In this document: positions 8,535 to 16,036 of the stretch, piece after piece
Layout of the letters: every line of letters starts with the position of its first letter
Position numbering within the stretch: position 1 is the first letter of the stretch
From: an uncultured Bacilli bacterium
GTDB lineage: Bacteria; Bacillota_I; Bacilli_A; RF39; UBA660
Length of the DNA: 33,511 nucleotides
Assembly (NCBI GenBank): GCA_947630955.1
Contig: CANRJK010000005.1
Location: 1-33,511 of the forward strand
Direction: 5' to 3'
Translations under genes and position numbers: made by a program
Notes under the pieces: generated by a model
What the model was told of the DNA's origin: nothing
Database searches by the model: none
The model's input: the letters and a program-made list of their open reading frames with translations, nothing else

Positions 8535-9383
8535 ATGCTAGTTAATATGGTTAAAATGTTACAGGCAGCTAAAGAAAATAAATATGCTGTCGCGCAGTTT
8601 AATATTAATAATCTAGAATGGACAAGATTTATTTTAGAAGCTTGCCAAGAGGAAGATGTTCCTGTTATTTTAGGTGTTAGTGAAGGTGCTTTAAAATATA
8701 TGGGAGGACCTAAGACAGTTGTTAGCTTAGTTAAAAATTTAATGGATTATTTAAAAATTAGTATTCCTGTTGTTATTCATTTAGACCATGGAAGCAGTTT
8801 TGATGTATGTAAAGAAGTCATTGAAGCGGGTTTTACTTCGGTAATGATTGATGCATCTAAATATGATTTAGATAAAAATATTGAAATAACAAAGCAAGTT
8901 GTGGATTATGCTAAAAAAAGAAATATTTCAGTTGAAGCTGAAGTTGGTCATATAGGTGGTAGTGAAGATGAGAATAACTCAGGAATTTTATATGCTGATA
9001 AAGATGATTGTTATCGTTTTTGTTTAGAGACCCATGTTGACTTTTTGGCGCCTGCTTTGGGAAGTGTTCATGGACCATATCATGGAGATCCCGTTTTAAA
9101 TTTCGATTTGATGGAACAGATAAGAGATATCTGTAATATTCCACTTGTTTTGCATGGTGGCAGTGGTATTTATGATGAACAAATAAAAAAGGCTATAGAA
9201 TGTGGTATTTGTAAATTAAATATTAATACTGAGCTTCAACAAGTATGGGCTAAAGCTGTTCGTGAAAAATTAGCTAATGATAAGGAAGTTTATGATCCAA
9301 GAAAAATAATTAAATCAGGAGAAGATAGTATTAAAAAAGCTATCAAGGAAAAAATTATTTTACTTGGAACTAGGCACATGTAA
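8535..9383 (+). CDS. fba: Class II fructose-1,6-bisphosphate aldolase
   Basis: The enzyme reversibly splits fructose-1,6-bisphosphate to dihydroxyacetone phosphate and glyceraldehyde-3-phosphate in glycolysis. The 282 residues fit the class II family (B. subtilis FbaA 285). Recognisable blocks are AVAQFNINNLEW, VIHLDHGSS (His82, Asp84, His85; zinc and catalytic region), EAEVGHIGG, ALGSVHGPYHG, VLHGGSG and KLNINTELQ. The start at 8535 is set by AGGTGA and by the promoter, which removes 15 residues from the track ORF. murA follows after 35 bases without a clear terminator, so the two may be co-transcribed, as in the fbaA-murAB region of B. subtilis. Confidence 0.96.
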   Translation: MLVNMVKMLQAAKENKYAVAQFNINNLEWTRFILEACQEEDVPVILGVSEGALKYMGGPKTVVSLVKNLMDYLKISIPVVIHLDHGSSFDVCKEVIEAGFTSVMIDASKYDLDKNIEITKQVVDYAKKRNISVEAEVGHIGGSEDENNSGILYADKDDCYRFCLETHVDFLAPALGSVHGPYHGDPVLNFDLMEQIRDICNIPLVLHGGSGIYDEQIKKAIECGICKLNINTELQQVWAKAVREKLANDKEVYDPRKIIKSGEDSIKKAIKEKIILLGTRHM

Positions 9384-9418
9384 TATAATTTTACATAAAT
9401 TATAAGAGGAGGTATGCA

Positions 9419-10675
9419 ATGAAAAGAATAAAAATAGAAGGAGGCAAAATTCTATCAGGTACTATTAATATTAGTGGTGCGAAAAATAGTGCGGTTGCTT
9501 TAATCCCAGCTGCTATTTTATCTGATGAAGAAGTTGTTATTGATAATGTTCCTACTATTTCAGATATTGATGCTTTACAAGAAATATTGGAATATTTAGG
9601 GGCTAGTATAAAAAAAGAAGGCAGTAAGATGATTATTAATGCCACTTCTATTCAAAATAAAGAAATACCAGAAGCTGTTAGTAGAAAATTACGTGCATCT
9701 TATTACTTTATGTCCTCTTTGTTAGGAAAGTATAAATATGTTGAAATGTATTTTCCTGGTGGCTGTTCTATTGGAGCTCGACCAATTGATCAAACTTTGA
9801 AAGGGTATCGTGCTTTAGGAGCAACAGTTATTGAAAAAGAAAATAAATTTACTATTTATGCCGATGAATTAGTTGGTAGTGAAATATACCTAGATATGCC
9901 AAGTGTTGGAGCTACTGTCAATGTTATGTTAGCAGCTGTAAAAGCAAAGGGTGAAACAATAATTGAAAATGCAGCTCGAGAACCAGAAATAGTAAATGTT
10001 GCTACTTTTTTAAATAGTATGGGAGCTAAAATAACTGGAGCAGGAACTAGTTCTATTCATATTGATGGTGTTTCATATTTAGGTAAAGCCTTTACAGAAG
10101 TAATTCCTGATCGTATTGAAGCAGGTACTTACATCATAGCTGGAGCTTTAATTGGTAACAAATTAAAAATAAATAATATTATTCCTGAACATATAGACTC
10201 TTTACTTCAAAAATTAATAGAAGTTGGTTGTGATATTGAAATAACACCATCATCAGTAATAATTTCGCAAGTTAAAAATGGTAAAGCAATAAATGTAAAG
10301 ACGTTGGGATATCCAGGTTTTCCAACTGATTTGCAGCAGCCTCTTTCAACTTTACTTACCCAACTTAATGGGGAATCTATTCTAGAGGAAACCATTTATG
10401 AAAATAGATTTCAAAATATTGAGTATTTAGTAAATATGGGTGCTGATATCCAAATAGATGGCAATAAAATTCAAGTTAAAGGACCAACACCATTAGTTGG
10501 TAAAACCGTTGTTGCGACCGATTTAAGAGCTGGTGCTTGTCTTGTTTTAGCGGGACTTAAAGCTAATGGTGAAACAATAATTGAAAATATTGAACATGTT
10601 TTGCGTGGTTATGAAGATATTGTTGGAAAACTATCGAAAATTGGTGCAAAAATCGAATTAGAAGAATATAATTAA
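9419..10675 (+). CDS. murA: UDP-N-acetylglucosamine 1-carboxyvinyltransferase
   Basis: MurA transfers enolpyruvate from PEP to UDP-GlcNAc, the first committed step of peptidoglycan synthesis, in the cytosol. The 418 residues have the inside-out alpha/beta barrel signatures: GGKILSGTINISGAKNSA with the conserved Lys-Asn pair, PGGCSIGARPID with catalytic Cys116, EAGTYIIAG, and DLRAGACLVLAGL near the end. Cys116 is the residue modified by fosfomycin, so the enzyme looks sensitive to it. Many Bacillota carry two paralogs; the fba neighbourhood suggests this is the murAB/murZ-type copy, which is inference. GAGGAGG lies just upstream of the ATG. Confidence 0.97.
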   Translation: MKRIKIEGGKILSGTINISGAKNSAVALIPAAILSDEEVVIDNVPTISDIDALQEILEYLGASIKKEGSKMIINATSIQNKEIPEAVSRKLRASYYFMSSLLGKYKYVEMYFPGGCSIGARPIDQTLKGYRALGATVIEKENKFTIYADELVGSEIYLDMPSVGATVNVMLAAVKAKGETIIENAAREPEIVNVATFLNSMGAKITGAGTSSIHIDGVSYLGKAFTEVIPDRIEAGTYIIAGALIGNKLKINNIIPEHIDSLLQKLIEVGCDIEITPSSVIISQVKNGKAINVKTLGYPGFPTDLQQPLSTLLTQLNGESILEETIYENRFQNIEYLVNMGADIQIDGNKIQVKGPTPLVGKTVVATDLRAGACLVLAGLKANGETIIENIEHVLRGYEDIVGKLSKIGAKIELEEYN

Positions 10676-10697
10676 GTAGCTTAGGCTACTTTTTTTG
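10674..10697 (+). terminator. Intrinsic terminator at the murA stop
   Basis: AAGTAGC and GCTACTT form a 7-bp stem with a TTAG loop, followed by a T run. The stem begins within the murA TAA. The ribosome site of the next gene comes immediately after, so some read-through may be needed to express it. Confidence 0.8.
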
Positions 10698-10705
10698 AGG
10701 TGAAA

Positions 10706-11128
10706 ATGAAAAAAATATTGTTTATCATTTGTATAATAATAATTATTATAACTATTAGTTTAAAAGTTAATTATAAAGCTCATATTACTTTGTCTTTTGG
10801 TAATAATATAAAAAGTAATTACAATTACCTTTATAAAGATACGAGAATAGATGATATTATAGATGATATAAATAATAATAAGAAAATTAGTGACCGGTAT
10901 ATTCAAAATATTTTAGTTAAATCAGATAATATCTATTTAGATTTAAATGGACTTGTTATCAAACGATATGATATTAGTAAATTAAATAAATTATTTGAAA
11001 CTATTAGAAATTTTACCAAAGAAAATGTCATTGTTTTTTTGAGAGAAGAAAAAAACAATGATGATAAACTTATAAATAGTTGGATTTTTAAAATTAAAGA
11101 TAATTATGATATAATTATTGAGAGGTGA
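10706..11128 (+). CDS. Small membrane-anchored protein, possible degenerate SGNH-like remnant
   Basis: This 140-residue protein has one N-terminal hydrophobic segment rich in Ile (about 3-19) and an outside-facing domain of about 115 residues. I use the ATG at 10706, spaced from GAGGTGA; the track's GTG at 10700 lies inside that site. I do not recognise a family with confidence. The order of elements (LSFGNN, then DDIIDDINNNKK, then NIYLDLNGLV) resembles SGNH-hydrolase blocks I and III of Bacilli membrane proteins, but the catalytic Ser and the GxND motif are not present, so any such activity would be lost. The stop overlaps the ribosome site of the next gene, so translation is probably coupled. 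Confidence 0.6.
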   Translation: MKKILFIICIIIIIITISLKVNYKAHITLSFGNNIKSNYNYLYKDTRIDDIIDDINNNKKISDRYIQNILVKSDNIYLDLNGLVIKRYDISKLNKLFETIRNFTKENVIVFLREEKNNDDKLINSWIFKIKDNYDIIIER

Positions 11129-11132
11129 TATT

Positions 11133-11783
11133 ATGGGTAATAATATGCAACAGGTTTTCTCAAAAATTTTTATGTGGTTATGTCTAGGGTTAATAATCAC
11201 ATTTGCAACAGGTTATTTCATTCAAACTAATACGGATTTATTTAGTAGTTTGTATAAAGGAAGTACTTATTTATTTGTATGGTTAGCGGAAATTGTAGTA
11301 GCTATTGTTTTAGTTGTAAGAATTCGTAAATTAAAACCCTTAACAACAACTATTTTATATTTAGCTTATACTATTTTAACAGGTGTTACTTTTGCGACTA
11401 TTTTTGTTATTTATAATTTAACATCAATAATTTATATTTTTGCTGTTACAGCTTTGGTATTATTTATTTTTGGAATGATTGGTTATAAGACTAAAATTGA
11501 TTTAACTAGAATTTCAACATTTCTATTTATGGGTATTATTGCTATTATTATTTTGATGGTTGTTAGTGCCTTTATCGATTCTGTTGCTTTAAATTTAGGG
11601 GTAATAATATTTAGTTTAATTCTTTTCTTTATCTATGTTGCTTACGATATTCAAATGATTAAAAGACGTATGTATCAAATTGATAATGAAGATAATTTAG
11701 CTATTTATGGAGCTTTCCAATTATATATAGATTTTATTAATATTTTTATGGATCTATTATCATTATTTGGAAAGGAAAAATAA
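11133..11783 (+). CDS. Bax inhibitor-1/YccA family membrane protein
   Basis: This 216-residue protein has seven hydrophobic segments. The family signature is at the end: YDIQMIKRR followed by YGAFQLYIDFINIFMDLLSLFG, where the conserved acidic residues would form the proton- or calcium-sensing site in the membrane. Bacterial relatives such as B. subtilis YetJ are pH-sensitive calcium leak channels, and others interact with the FtsH protease; the role here is unknown. The start is the ATG at 11133 after AGAGGTGA; the track's TTG start lies upstream of that site. It overlaps the tail region of the preceding small gene and is probably in the same transcript. Confidence 0.92.
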   Translation: MGNNMQQVFSKIFMWLCLGLIITFATGYFIQTNTDLFSSLYKGSTYLFVWLAEIVVAIVLVVRIRKLKPLTTTILYLAYTILTGVTFATIFVIYNLTSIIYIFAVTALVLFIFGMIGYKTKIDLTRISTFLFMGIIAIIILMVVSAFIDSVALNLGVIIFSLILFFIYVAYDIQMIKRRMYQIDNEDNLAIYGAFQLYIDFINIFMDLLSLFGKEK

Positions 11784-11858
11784 TTTTATATTTTCATCTT
11801 GTTACAAAGTCTGATAAAACAGTTACGACAATTAGTAAACCAAAAATTAATAAAGCTA

Positions 11859-11887
11859 TTGCAAATTAGTTGATAATTTGATAAACT
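11859..11887 (+). promoter_or_regulatory. Possible promoter for rpmE
   Basis: TTGCAA (11859-11864) and TAAACT (11882-11887) are 17 bases apart. Both boxes deviate from consensus, so this is tentative. It would give a leader of about 50 bases containing the hairpin at 11905-11926. Confidence 0.35.
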
Positions 11888-11904
11888 ATGTAAGAATTGA
11901 TTTT

Positions 11905-11926
11905 CTATGACTTCGATTAGTCATGG
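11905..11926 (+). promoter_or_regulatory. Hairpin just upstream of the rpmE ribosome site
   Basis: CTATGACT and AGTCATGG form an 8-bp stem (one T-G wobble) with loop TCGATT. It ends 4 bases before AGGAG (11931-11935). The position fits a ribosomal-protein leader that controls access to the ribosome site. L31 leader RNAs are known in several phyla; whether this belongs to one was not tested. Confidence 0.5.
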
Positions 11927-11942
11927 CGGAAGGAGAGAGAAT

Positions 11943-12158
11943 ATGAAAAAAGGAATTCATCCAGAGTATAAGGAAACGACAGTAATCTGTTCTTGTGGAA
12001 ATACCTTCAAAGTAATGTCTAATAAAGACGAATTACATATTGAAACTTGTGACAAATGTCATCCATTTTACAATGGTTCTAAAGATGGTAAGGGAACATC
12101 AAAAGCTGGTCGTGTTGAAAAGTTTAATCGTAAATATGGCTTTGATAAACAAAATTAG
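11943..12158 (+). CDS. rpmE: 50S ribosomal protein L31 (zinc type)
   Basis: The 71 residues start [20 protein letters not shown] and contain [10 protein letters not shown], so both cysteine pairs of the zinc-binding (C+) form are present. L31 bridges the two ribosomal subunits and, in the C+ form, also acts as a zinc store. The start at 11943 follows AGGAG at 8 bases; the track's start at 11907 lies inside the upstream hairpin. The C-terminal extension after the core ([12 protein letters not shown]) is normal. A terminator starts at the stop codon, so it ends its transcript. Confidence 0.96.
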   Translation: MKKGIHPEYKETTVICSCGNTFKVMSNKDELHIETCDKCHPFYNGSKDGKGTSKAGRVEKFNRKYGFDKQN

Positions 12159-12180
12159 ATAGTTAATCTATCTTTTTTTA
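12157..12180 (+). terminator. Intrinsic terminator at the rpmE stop
   Basis: AGATAG and CTATCT form a 6-bp stem around TTAAT, followed by a T run. The stem starts within the TAG stop codon. Confidence 0.75.
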
Positions 12181-12193
12181 TTGTATAAAAAGA

Positions 12194-12199
12194 TATAAT
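12194..12199 (+). promoter_or_regulatory. Possible -10 box for the DUF421 gene
   Basis: A perfect TATAAT lies 26 bases before the ATG at 12226, but the region 17 bases upstream is the T run of the rpmE terminator and has no good -35. Tentative. Confidence 0.3.
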
Positions 12200-12225
12200 A
12201 ATATCATACTAATATTGGTGATATT

Positions 12226-12942
12226 ATGGATTTTTCAAGTATTGGAGCAGTTACTTATCGTGCTTTGATATCTTTATTTACTTTATTTGTTGTAACTAAA
12301 ATATTAGGTAAAAAACAAGTATCAGAGTTAAGCGTTTTTGATTATGTTATAGGTATATCAATTGGTAATTTTGCAGCTGAGATGACAATTAACACAGATT
12401 CACCAGAAATAAATGGTATTTTAGCAGTCATTCTTTTTGGTCTAGTTGCTTATTTTGTTTCTTTTTTGACAATGAAAAGTGTATCTTTACGACGCTTTTT
12501 TATGGGAACACCTACAATTATTATTCAACAAGGGCAAATCTTAAGAAAGAATATGCGAAAAGTTCACCTAGATATGAATGATTTGCTAGAAGAATGTCGT
12601 ATTAAAGGATATTTTGATATTTCTAATATAGCTTATGGCATAATGGAAATAAATGGTGAGATGAGTTTTTTACCCAAAAGTTTGTATAAACCATTAACGC
12701 CTTTAGATATGAATTTAAAACCCGATAAAGAGCTTTTTTTAGCGAACGTTATTATTGATGGTAAAATTATGTCCAAAAATTTACATTTGATGCATAAAGA
12801 TGAAAAGTGGTTACAAAAGCAGTTACAAATGAAAGGTTATAAAAATATTAAAAAAATTTTACTATGTACTTTAGATGAAAAAGAAAAAGTAACAATTTAC
12901 GAAGATAATGACGATGTGCAAGTACTTGACATTCTTGAATAG
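12226..12942 (+). CDS. DUF421/YetF-family membrane protein
   Basis: The 238 residues show three N-terminal transmembrane segments (about 10-27, 38-53 and 62-84) with the family's ILGKKQVSELSVFDYVIGISIGN block between the first two. A cytosolic part follows with RFFMGTPTIIIQQGQILRKNMRK and GIMEINGEMSFLP, the YetF/YcaP C-terminal domain. B. subtilis has several paralogs, some connected to spores and germination; the molecular role is not established. The ribosome site is GGTGAT. The gene is bracketed by terminators on both sides, so it is probably monocistronic. Confidence 0.92.
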   Translation: MDFSSIGAVTYRALISLFTLFVVTKILGKKQVSELSVFDYVIGISIGNFAAEMTINTDSPEINGILAVILFGLVAYFVSFLTMKSVSLRRFFMGTPTIIIQQGQILRKNMRKVHLDMNDLLEECRIKGYFDISNIAYGIMEINGEMSFLPKSLYKPLTPLDMNLKPDKELFLANVIIDGKIMSKNLHLMHKDEKWLQKQLQMKGYKNIKKILLCTLDEKEKVTIYEDNDDVQVLDILE

Positions 12943-12968
12943 ACAAGGGTGTCTTTTTTTGTTATAAT
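12940..12968 (+). promoter_or_regulatory. Promoter for the NUDIX gene, spanning the upstream terminator
   Basis: TAGACA (12940-12945) and TATAAT (12963-12968) are 17 bases apart. The -35 box is made of the DUF421 stop codon and the 5' arm of its terminator, and the terminator's 3' arm and T run fill the spacer. Confidence 0.6.
12941..12960 (+). terminator. Short intrinsic terminator at the DUF421 stop
   Basis: AGACA and TGTCT form a 5-bp stem with loop AGGG, followed by a T run. The stem begins inside the TAG stop and lies between the promoter boxes of the next gene. Confidence 0.6.
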
Positions 12969-12983
12969 CAGTATGGTGATGAT

Positions 12984-13418
12984 ATGGCAAGACATTTTTG
13001 TGCATCTGTTTTTATTATAAACCCGTTAGATAAAAAAATATTATTGATTATGCATCGTAAAAATCATCGTTGGACACAACCAGGCGGACATATTGAATTA
13101 AATGAAACACCAGAAGAATGTGCTTTAAGAGAAGCATATGAAGAAACAGGTTTAAAGGTAACCTTATTAGGAGAAAGATTTCCTCGTGAAGAAGATTTTA
13201 TTAGACCATTAGGAATTCAGAAAAATCGTCATAGTGATGGCGATATGCATGTCGATATAATTTATGCGGCTATACCTAATAATGATGATACTCCTAAACT
13301 TAACTTAAGAGAAAGTAGCGATGTTAGATGGTTTTCTCGTGAGGAACTTGAACACATTGACTGTTTTCCCGATATTAAAATTACAATGGACTATATTTTA
13401 AGAGAAATGATAAAGTAG
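12984..13418 (+). CDS. NUDIX hydrolase
   Basis: NUDIX enzymes hydrolyse nucleoside diphosphates linked to another moiety, using a divalent metal. The 144-residue protein has a complete Nudix box: Gly35, five residues, Glu41, seven residues, then REAYEETGL (49-57). The motifs RWTQPGGHIE and DVRWFSREEL are typical of the MutT-like branch. The substrate cannot be told from sequence; house-cleaning of oxidised nucleotides or capped RNA are both possible. The ribosome site GGTGAT lies at the predicted transcript start, so the leader is under 15 bases. The unknown gene downstream begins 7 bases after the stop and is probably co-transcribed. Confidence 0.93.
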   Translation: MARHFCASVFIINPLDKKILLIMHRKNHRWTQPGGHIELNETPEECALREAYEETGLKVTLLGERFPREEDFIRPLGIQKNRHSDGDMHVDIIYAAIPNNDDTPKLNLRESSDVRWFSREELEHIDCFPDIKITMDYILREMIK

Positions 13419-13425
13419 GTGACTG

Positions 13426-14082
13426 ATGGAAAAATATACATTTGTTTTAACAATAGCTTCAATAATTGTTCCTGTTTTAGCGACTATTTTAGCGTCTGTT
13501 TATACAGTTGTTAATCGTGTTAAAGCAGAACACAAACCATATCTTGTTTTAGATACAATTGAAGATTTAAATCATTTAGATAAGTGTTTATACTTTGTTA
13601 TAATGTTAGGTAATAAATTACGTCGTAAATATCATGATCGTGAATTAGATGATATTGTTAATAAAGGGGAAACAATAGATGTTAAAATTCGTTTACGCAA
13701 CATAGGTTATGGTGTAGCGACCAATATTCGTTTTTATGATTTGAATACAGGCAATAAAATATATGGTACTCAGGAAGTTGATGATAAAATTAATCAACGC
13801 TTATTTACAACCTTTGATATTGCATCTGGTGATCATAAAAGTGTTCAGACCTCTTTAGTAATAAAAAAGGTTGATAATAAAGTATTAGAAGATTCAGTTC
13901 ATATTTTATGTATTTATCAAGATTTAAATAATAATGTTTATAATTTTCTTTTTGTAATCAATATTAAAAGTGGTGGTGGTTATGATTACTATGCATATCA
14001 ACCAAGCAGTCATAGTTATCAACAATTAGTAAAACAGTATCGCCATCAAACAAAAAAGATAACTAAGGATTATTGGAAATAA
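13426..14082 (+). CDS. Hypothetical protein with one N-terminal membrane helix
   Basis: I do not recognise this 218-residue protein. It has one hydrophobic helix at about 5-29, then a soluble region with predicted beta character. The stretch DVKIRLRNIGYGVATNIRFYDL looks like an immunoglobulin-like fold repeat of the sort seen in membrane-bound sensors or adhesion proteins. The C terminus is Tyr/Gln-rich (DYYAYQPSSHSYQQL) and ends basic. It starts after AGGTGA, 7 bases behind the NUDIX gene, and is followed by a long hairpin. It may face either side of the membrane. Confidence 0.7.
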   Translation: MEKYTFVLTIASIIVPVLATILASVYTVVNRVKAEHKPYLVLDTIEDLNHLDKCLYFVIMLGNKLRRKYHDRELDDIVNKGETIDVKIRLRNIGYGVATNIRFYDLNTGNKIYGTQEVDDKINQRLFTTFDIASGDHKSVQTSLVIKKVDNKVLEDSVHILCIYQDLNNNVYNFLFVINIKSGGGYDYYAYQPSSHSYQQLVKQYRHQTKKITKDYWK

Positions 14083-14083
14083 G

Positions 14084-14121
14084 TAAAGAAAAAGTATGTA
14101 AATACTTTTTCTTTATACTTT
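14084..14121 (+). terminator. Long hairpin after the hypothetical gene, likely terminator
   Basis: TAAAGAAAAAGTAT and ATACTTTTTCTTTA form a perfect 14-bp stem around GTAA, starting 2 bases after the stop. There is no strict T tract beyond it, but the 3' arm is T-rich, so it may end transcripts in the plus direction or protect the 3' end. Confidence 0.55.
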
Positions 14122-14147
14122 ACTTATCTTAAATGATATGCTATAAT
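14119..14147 (+). promoter_or_regulatory. Extended -10 promoter for typA
   Basis: TTTACT (14119-14124) and TATAAT (14142-14147) are 17 bases apart, and the -10 box is preceded by TGC, making an extended -10. The track's typA start at 14133 lies upstream of this box. Confidence 0.75.
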
Positions 14148-14174
14148 CTCTTGAGTGTGAAAGGATGTAGTATC

Positions 14175-15983
14175 ATGAAAAGAAGAAATATTGCAATCAT
14201 AGCTCATGTCGATCATGGGAAAACAACTTTAGTAGATAAATTATTACAATCTTCTGGGACTTTCCGTGATAATGAGGCGATTCAAGAACGTGCGCTTGAT
14301 TCTAATGATATTGAACGTGAAAGAGGTATTACGATTTTAGCTAAAACAACAGCTATCAACTATAAAGATACACATATTAATATATTAGATACACCAGGTC
14401 ATGCTGATTTTGGTGGTGAAGTAGAACGTATTATGAATATGGTCGATGGTGTTTTACTTGTTGTTGATGCTTATGAGGGAACAATGCCACAAACGAGGTT
14501 TGTTTTAAAAAAAGCAATGGAGGCGAAGGTAAAACCTATTGTTATTGTTAATAAAATAGATAAACCAGCGGCTCGTCCAAAAGAGGTTATTGATGAAGTA
14601 ATGGATTTATTTATTGAACTAGGTGCGGATATTGATGATTTAGATTTTCCAGTTGCTTATTGTTCAGCCATCAATGGAACATCATCTTACGAACCAGAGG
14701 TTGAAACACAAGAACCAGGTATGGAAAAAATACTGGATATGATTATTAAGTATATACCTGAACCTAAAGTTGAGTTAGATGCTCCTTTACAATTTCAACC
14801 AGCCTTACTAGATTATAACGATTTTGTTGGCCGTATTGGGATTGGTTTAGTAAAAAGAGGTACAATTAAGTTAAATTCAATGGTTTCATGTGTTCGTATT
14901 GATGGTTCTATTAAACAATTTAGGGTTGCTAAAATATATGGATATTTAGGTTTAAAAAGAATTGAAATAGATCATGCTGAAGCTGGTGATATTGTTGCTA
15001 TAGCTGGTCTTCCTGATATTTCAGTTGGTGAAACGGTATGTGATATTAATCATCCTGAAGCTTTACCTTTACTTCGTATCGATGAACCAACCTTACAGAT
15101 GACTTTTGGAGTTAATACTAGTCCTTTTTGTGGACGTGAAGGAAAAATTGTAACTGCTCGTAAAATAGAAGAAAGACTTATTAAAGAAACAGAACGTGAT
15201 GTTTCCTTAAAAATTACGCCAAATGATTCTGAATCTTTCATTGTATCTGGTCGTGGCGAATTACACTTATCTATTTTAATAGAAAATATGCGTCGTGAAG
15301 GATTTGAACTACAGGTATCAAAACCTAAAATAATTGAAAAAGAAATAGATGGGGTTATTTGTGAACCATATGAAGAGGTACAAATTGATGTTCCAGAAGA
15401 ATATGTTGGAAATGTAATTGAAGCTTTGGGGAACCGTGAAGGAACAATGCAGAATATGACTAGTCTAGAAAATCAGGTTAAATTGCAATATCTTATTCCA
15501 ACAAGAGGTTTAATCGGTTTTATGACGGAATTTATGACCATGACTAAAGGATATGGTATCTTAAATCATACTTTTTCTGATTATCGTCCTAAAGCTAGTA
15601 ATATGATTGGAACACGCAAAAATGGTGTTTTAGTATCAATGGAAAATGGTAGTGCGACAGCTTATGCCTTAGGAGGTTTAGAAGATCGTGGTGTTATGTT
15701 TATTGAACCCGGTGTCGAAGTTTATGAAGGTATGATAGTTGGCGAAAACAATCATGAAAATGATTTAGCTGTTAACGTTGTACGTGGTAAAAACCTAACT
15801 AATACCCGTTCTGCTGGAAAAGACCATACGGTAGTTTTGAAAAGACCAAAGCAGATGAGCTTAGAGGTTTGTCTAGACTATATAAATGATGATGAATTAG
15901 TTGAAGTAACACCTCTTAATTATCGTATGCGCAAAGCTATTTTAAATACAAGCGAAAGAAAAAAACAGGATAGTCGAAAATAA
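14175..15983 (+). CDS. typA: Ribosome-associated GTPase TypA/BipA
   Basis: TypA is a translational GTPase related to EF-G that binds 70S ribosomes and helps large-subunit assembly and stress or cold adaptation. The 602 residues (B. subtilis about 612) have the P loop AHVDHGKTT (10-18), the switch II motif DTPGHADFGGE, NKID, then domains II, III and V with the TypA-specific C-terminal domain (LIPTRGLIGFM, MIGTRKNGVLVSM, NVVRGKNLTN). The start at 14175 follows AAGGATG. The stop codon is in the loop of a terminator. It has its own promoter, so it is probably monocistronic. Confidence 0.97.
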   Translation: MKRRNIAIIAHVDHGKTTLVDKLLQSSGTFRDNEAIQERALDSNDIERERGITILAKTTAINYKDTHINILDTPGHADFGGEVERIMNMVDGVLLVVDAYEGTMPQTRFVLKKAMEAKVKPIVIVNKIDKPAARPKEVIDEVMDLFIELGADIDDLDFPVAYCSAINGTSSYEPEVETQEPGMEKILDMIIKYIPEPKVELDAPLQFQPALLDYNDFVGRIGIGLVKRGTIKLNSMVSCVRIDGSIKQFRVAKIYGYLGLKRIEIDHAEAGDIVAIAGLPDISVGETVCDINHPEALPLLRIDEPTLQMTFGVNTSPFCGREGKIVTARKIEERLIKETERDVSLKITPNDSESFIVSGRGELHLSILIENMRREGFELQVSKPKIIEKEIDGVICEPYEEVQIDVPEEYVGNVIEALGNREGTMQNMTSLENQVKLQYLIPTRGLIGFMTEFMTMTKGYGILNHTFSDYRPKASNMIGTRKNGVLVSMENGSATAYALGGLEDRGVMFIEPGVEVYEGMIVGENNHENDLAVNVVRGKNLTNTRSAGKDHTVVLKRPKQMSLEVCLDYINDDELVEVTPLNYRMRKAILNTSERKKQDSRK

Positions 15984-15998
15984 AGACTACCTTTTTTC
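15968..15998 (+). terminator. Intrinsic terminator around the typA stop
   Basis: GG-A-TAGTC pairs with GACTA-CC (7 bp with one bulged A) around a 9-base loop that holds the TAA stop, followed by a T run. Confidence 0.7.
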
Positions 15999-16005
15999 TT
16001 AATTT

Positions 16006-16016
16006 TATAATATAAT
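16006..16016 (+). promoter_or_regulatory. Possible overlapping -10 boxes for the 612-residue gene
   Basis: Two perfect TATAAT boxes overlap by one base here, 21 bases before the ATG at 16037, but no good -35 is present at 17 bases. Tentative. Confidence 0.3.
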
Positions 16017-16036
16017 AACGAACAAGTGGTGATGTT

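Noticed and set aside
9383-9418. ATGTAA/TTACAT hairpin between fba and murA.
   Set aside because: The stem is short, A-T only apart from one pair, and is not followed by a T run, so it is unlikely to terminate transcription.
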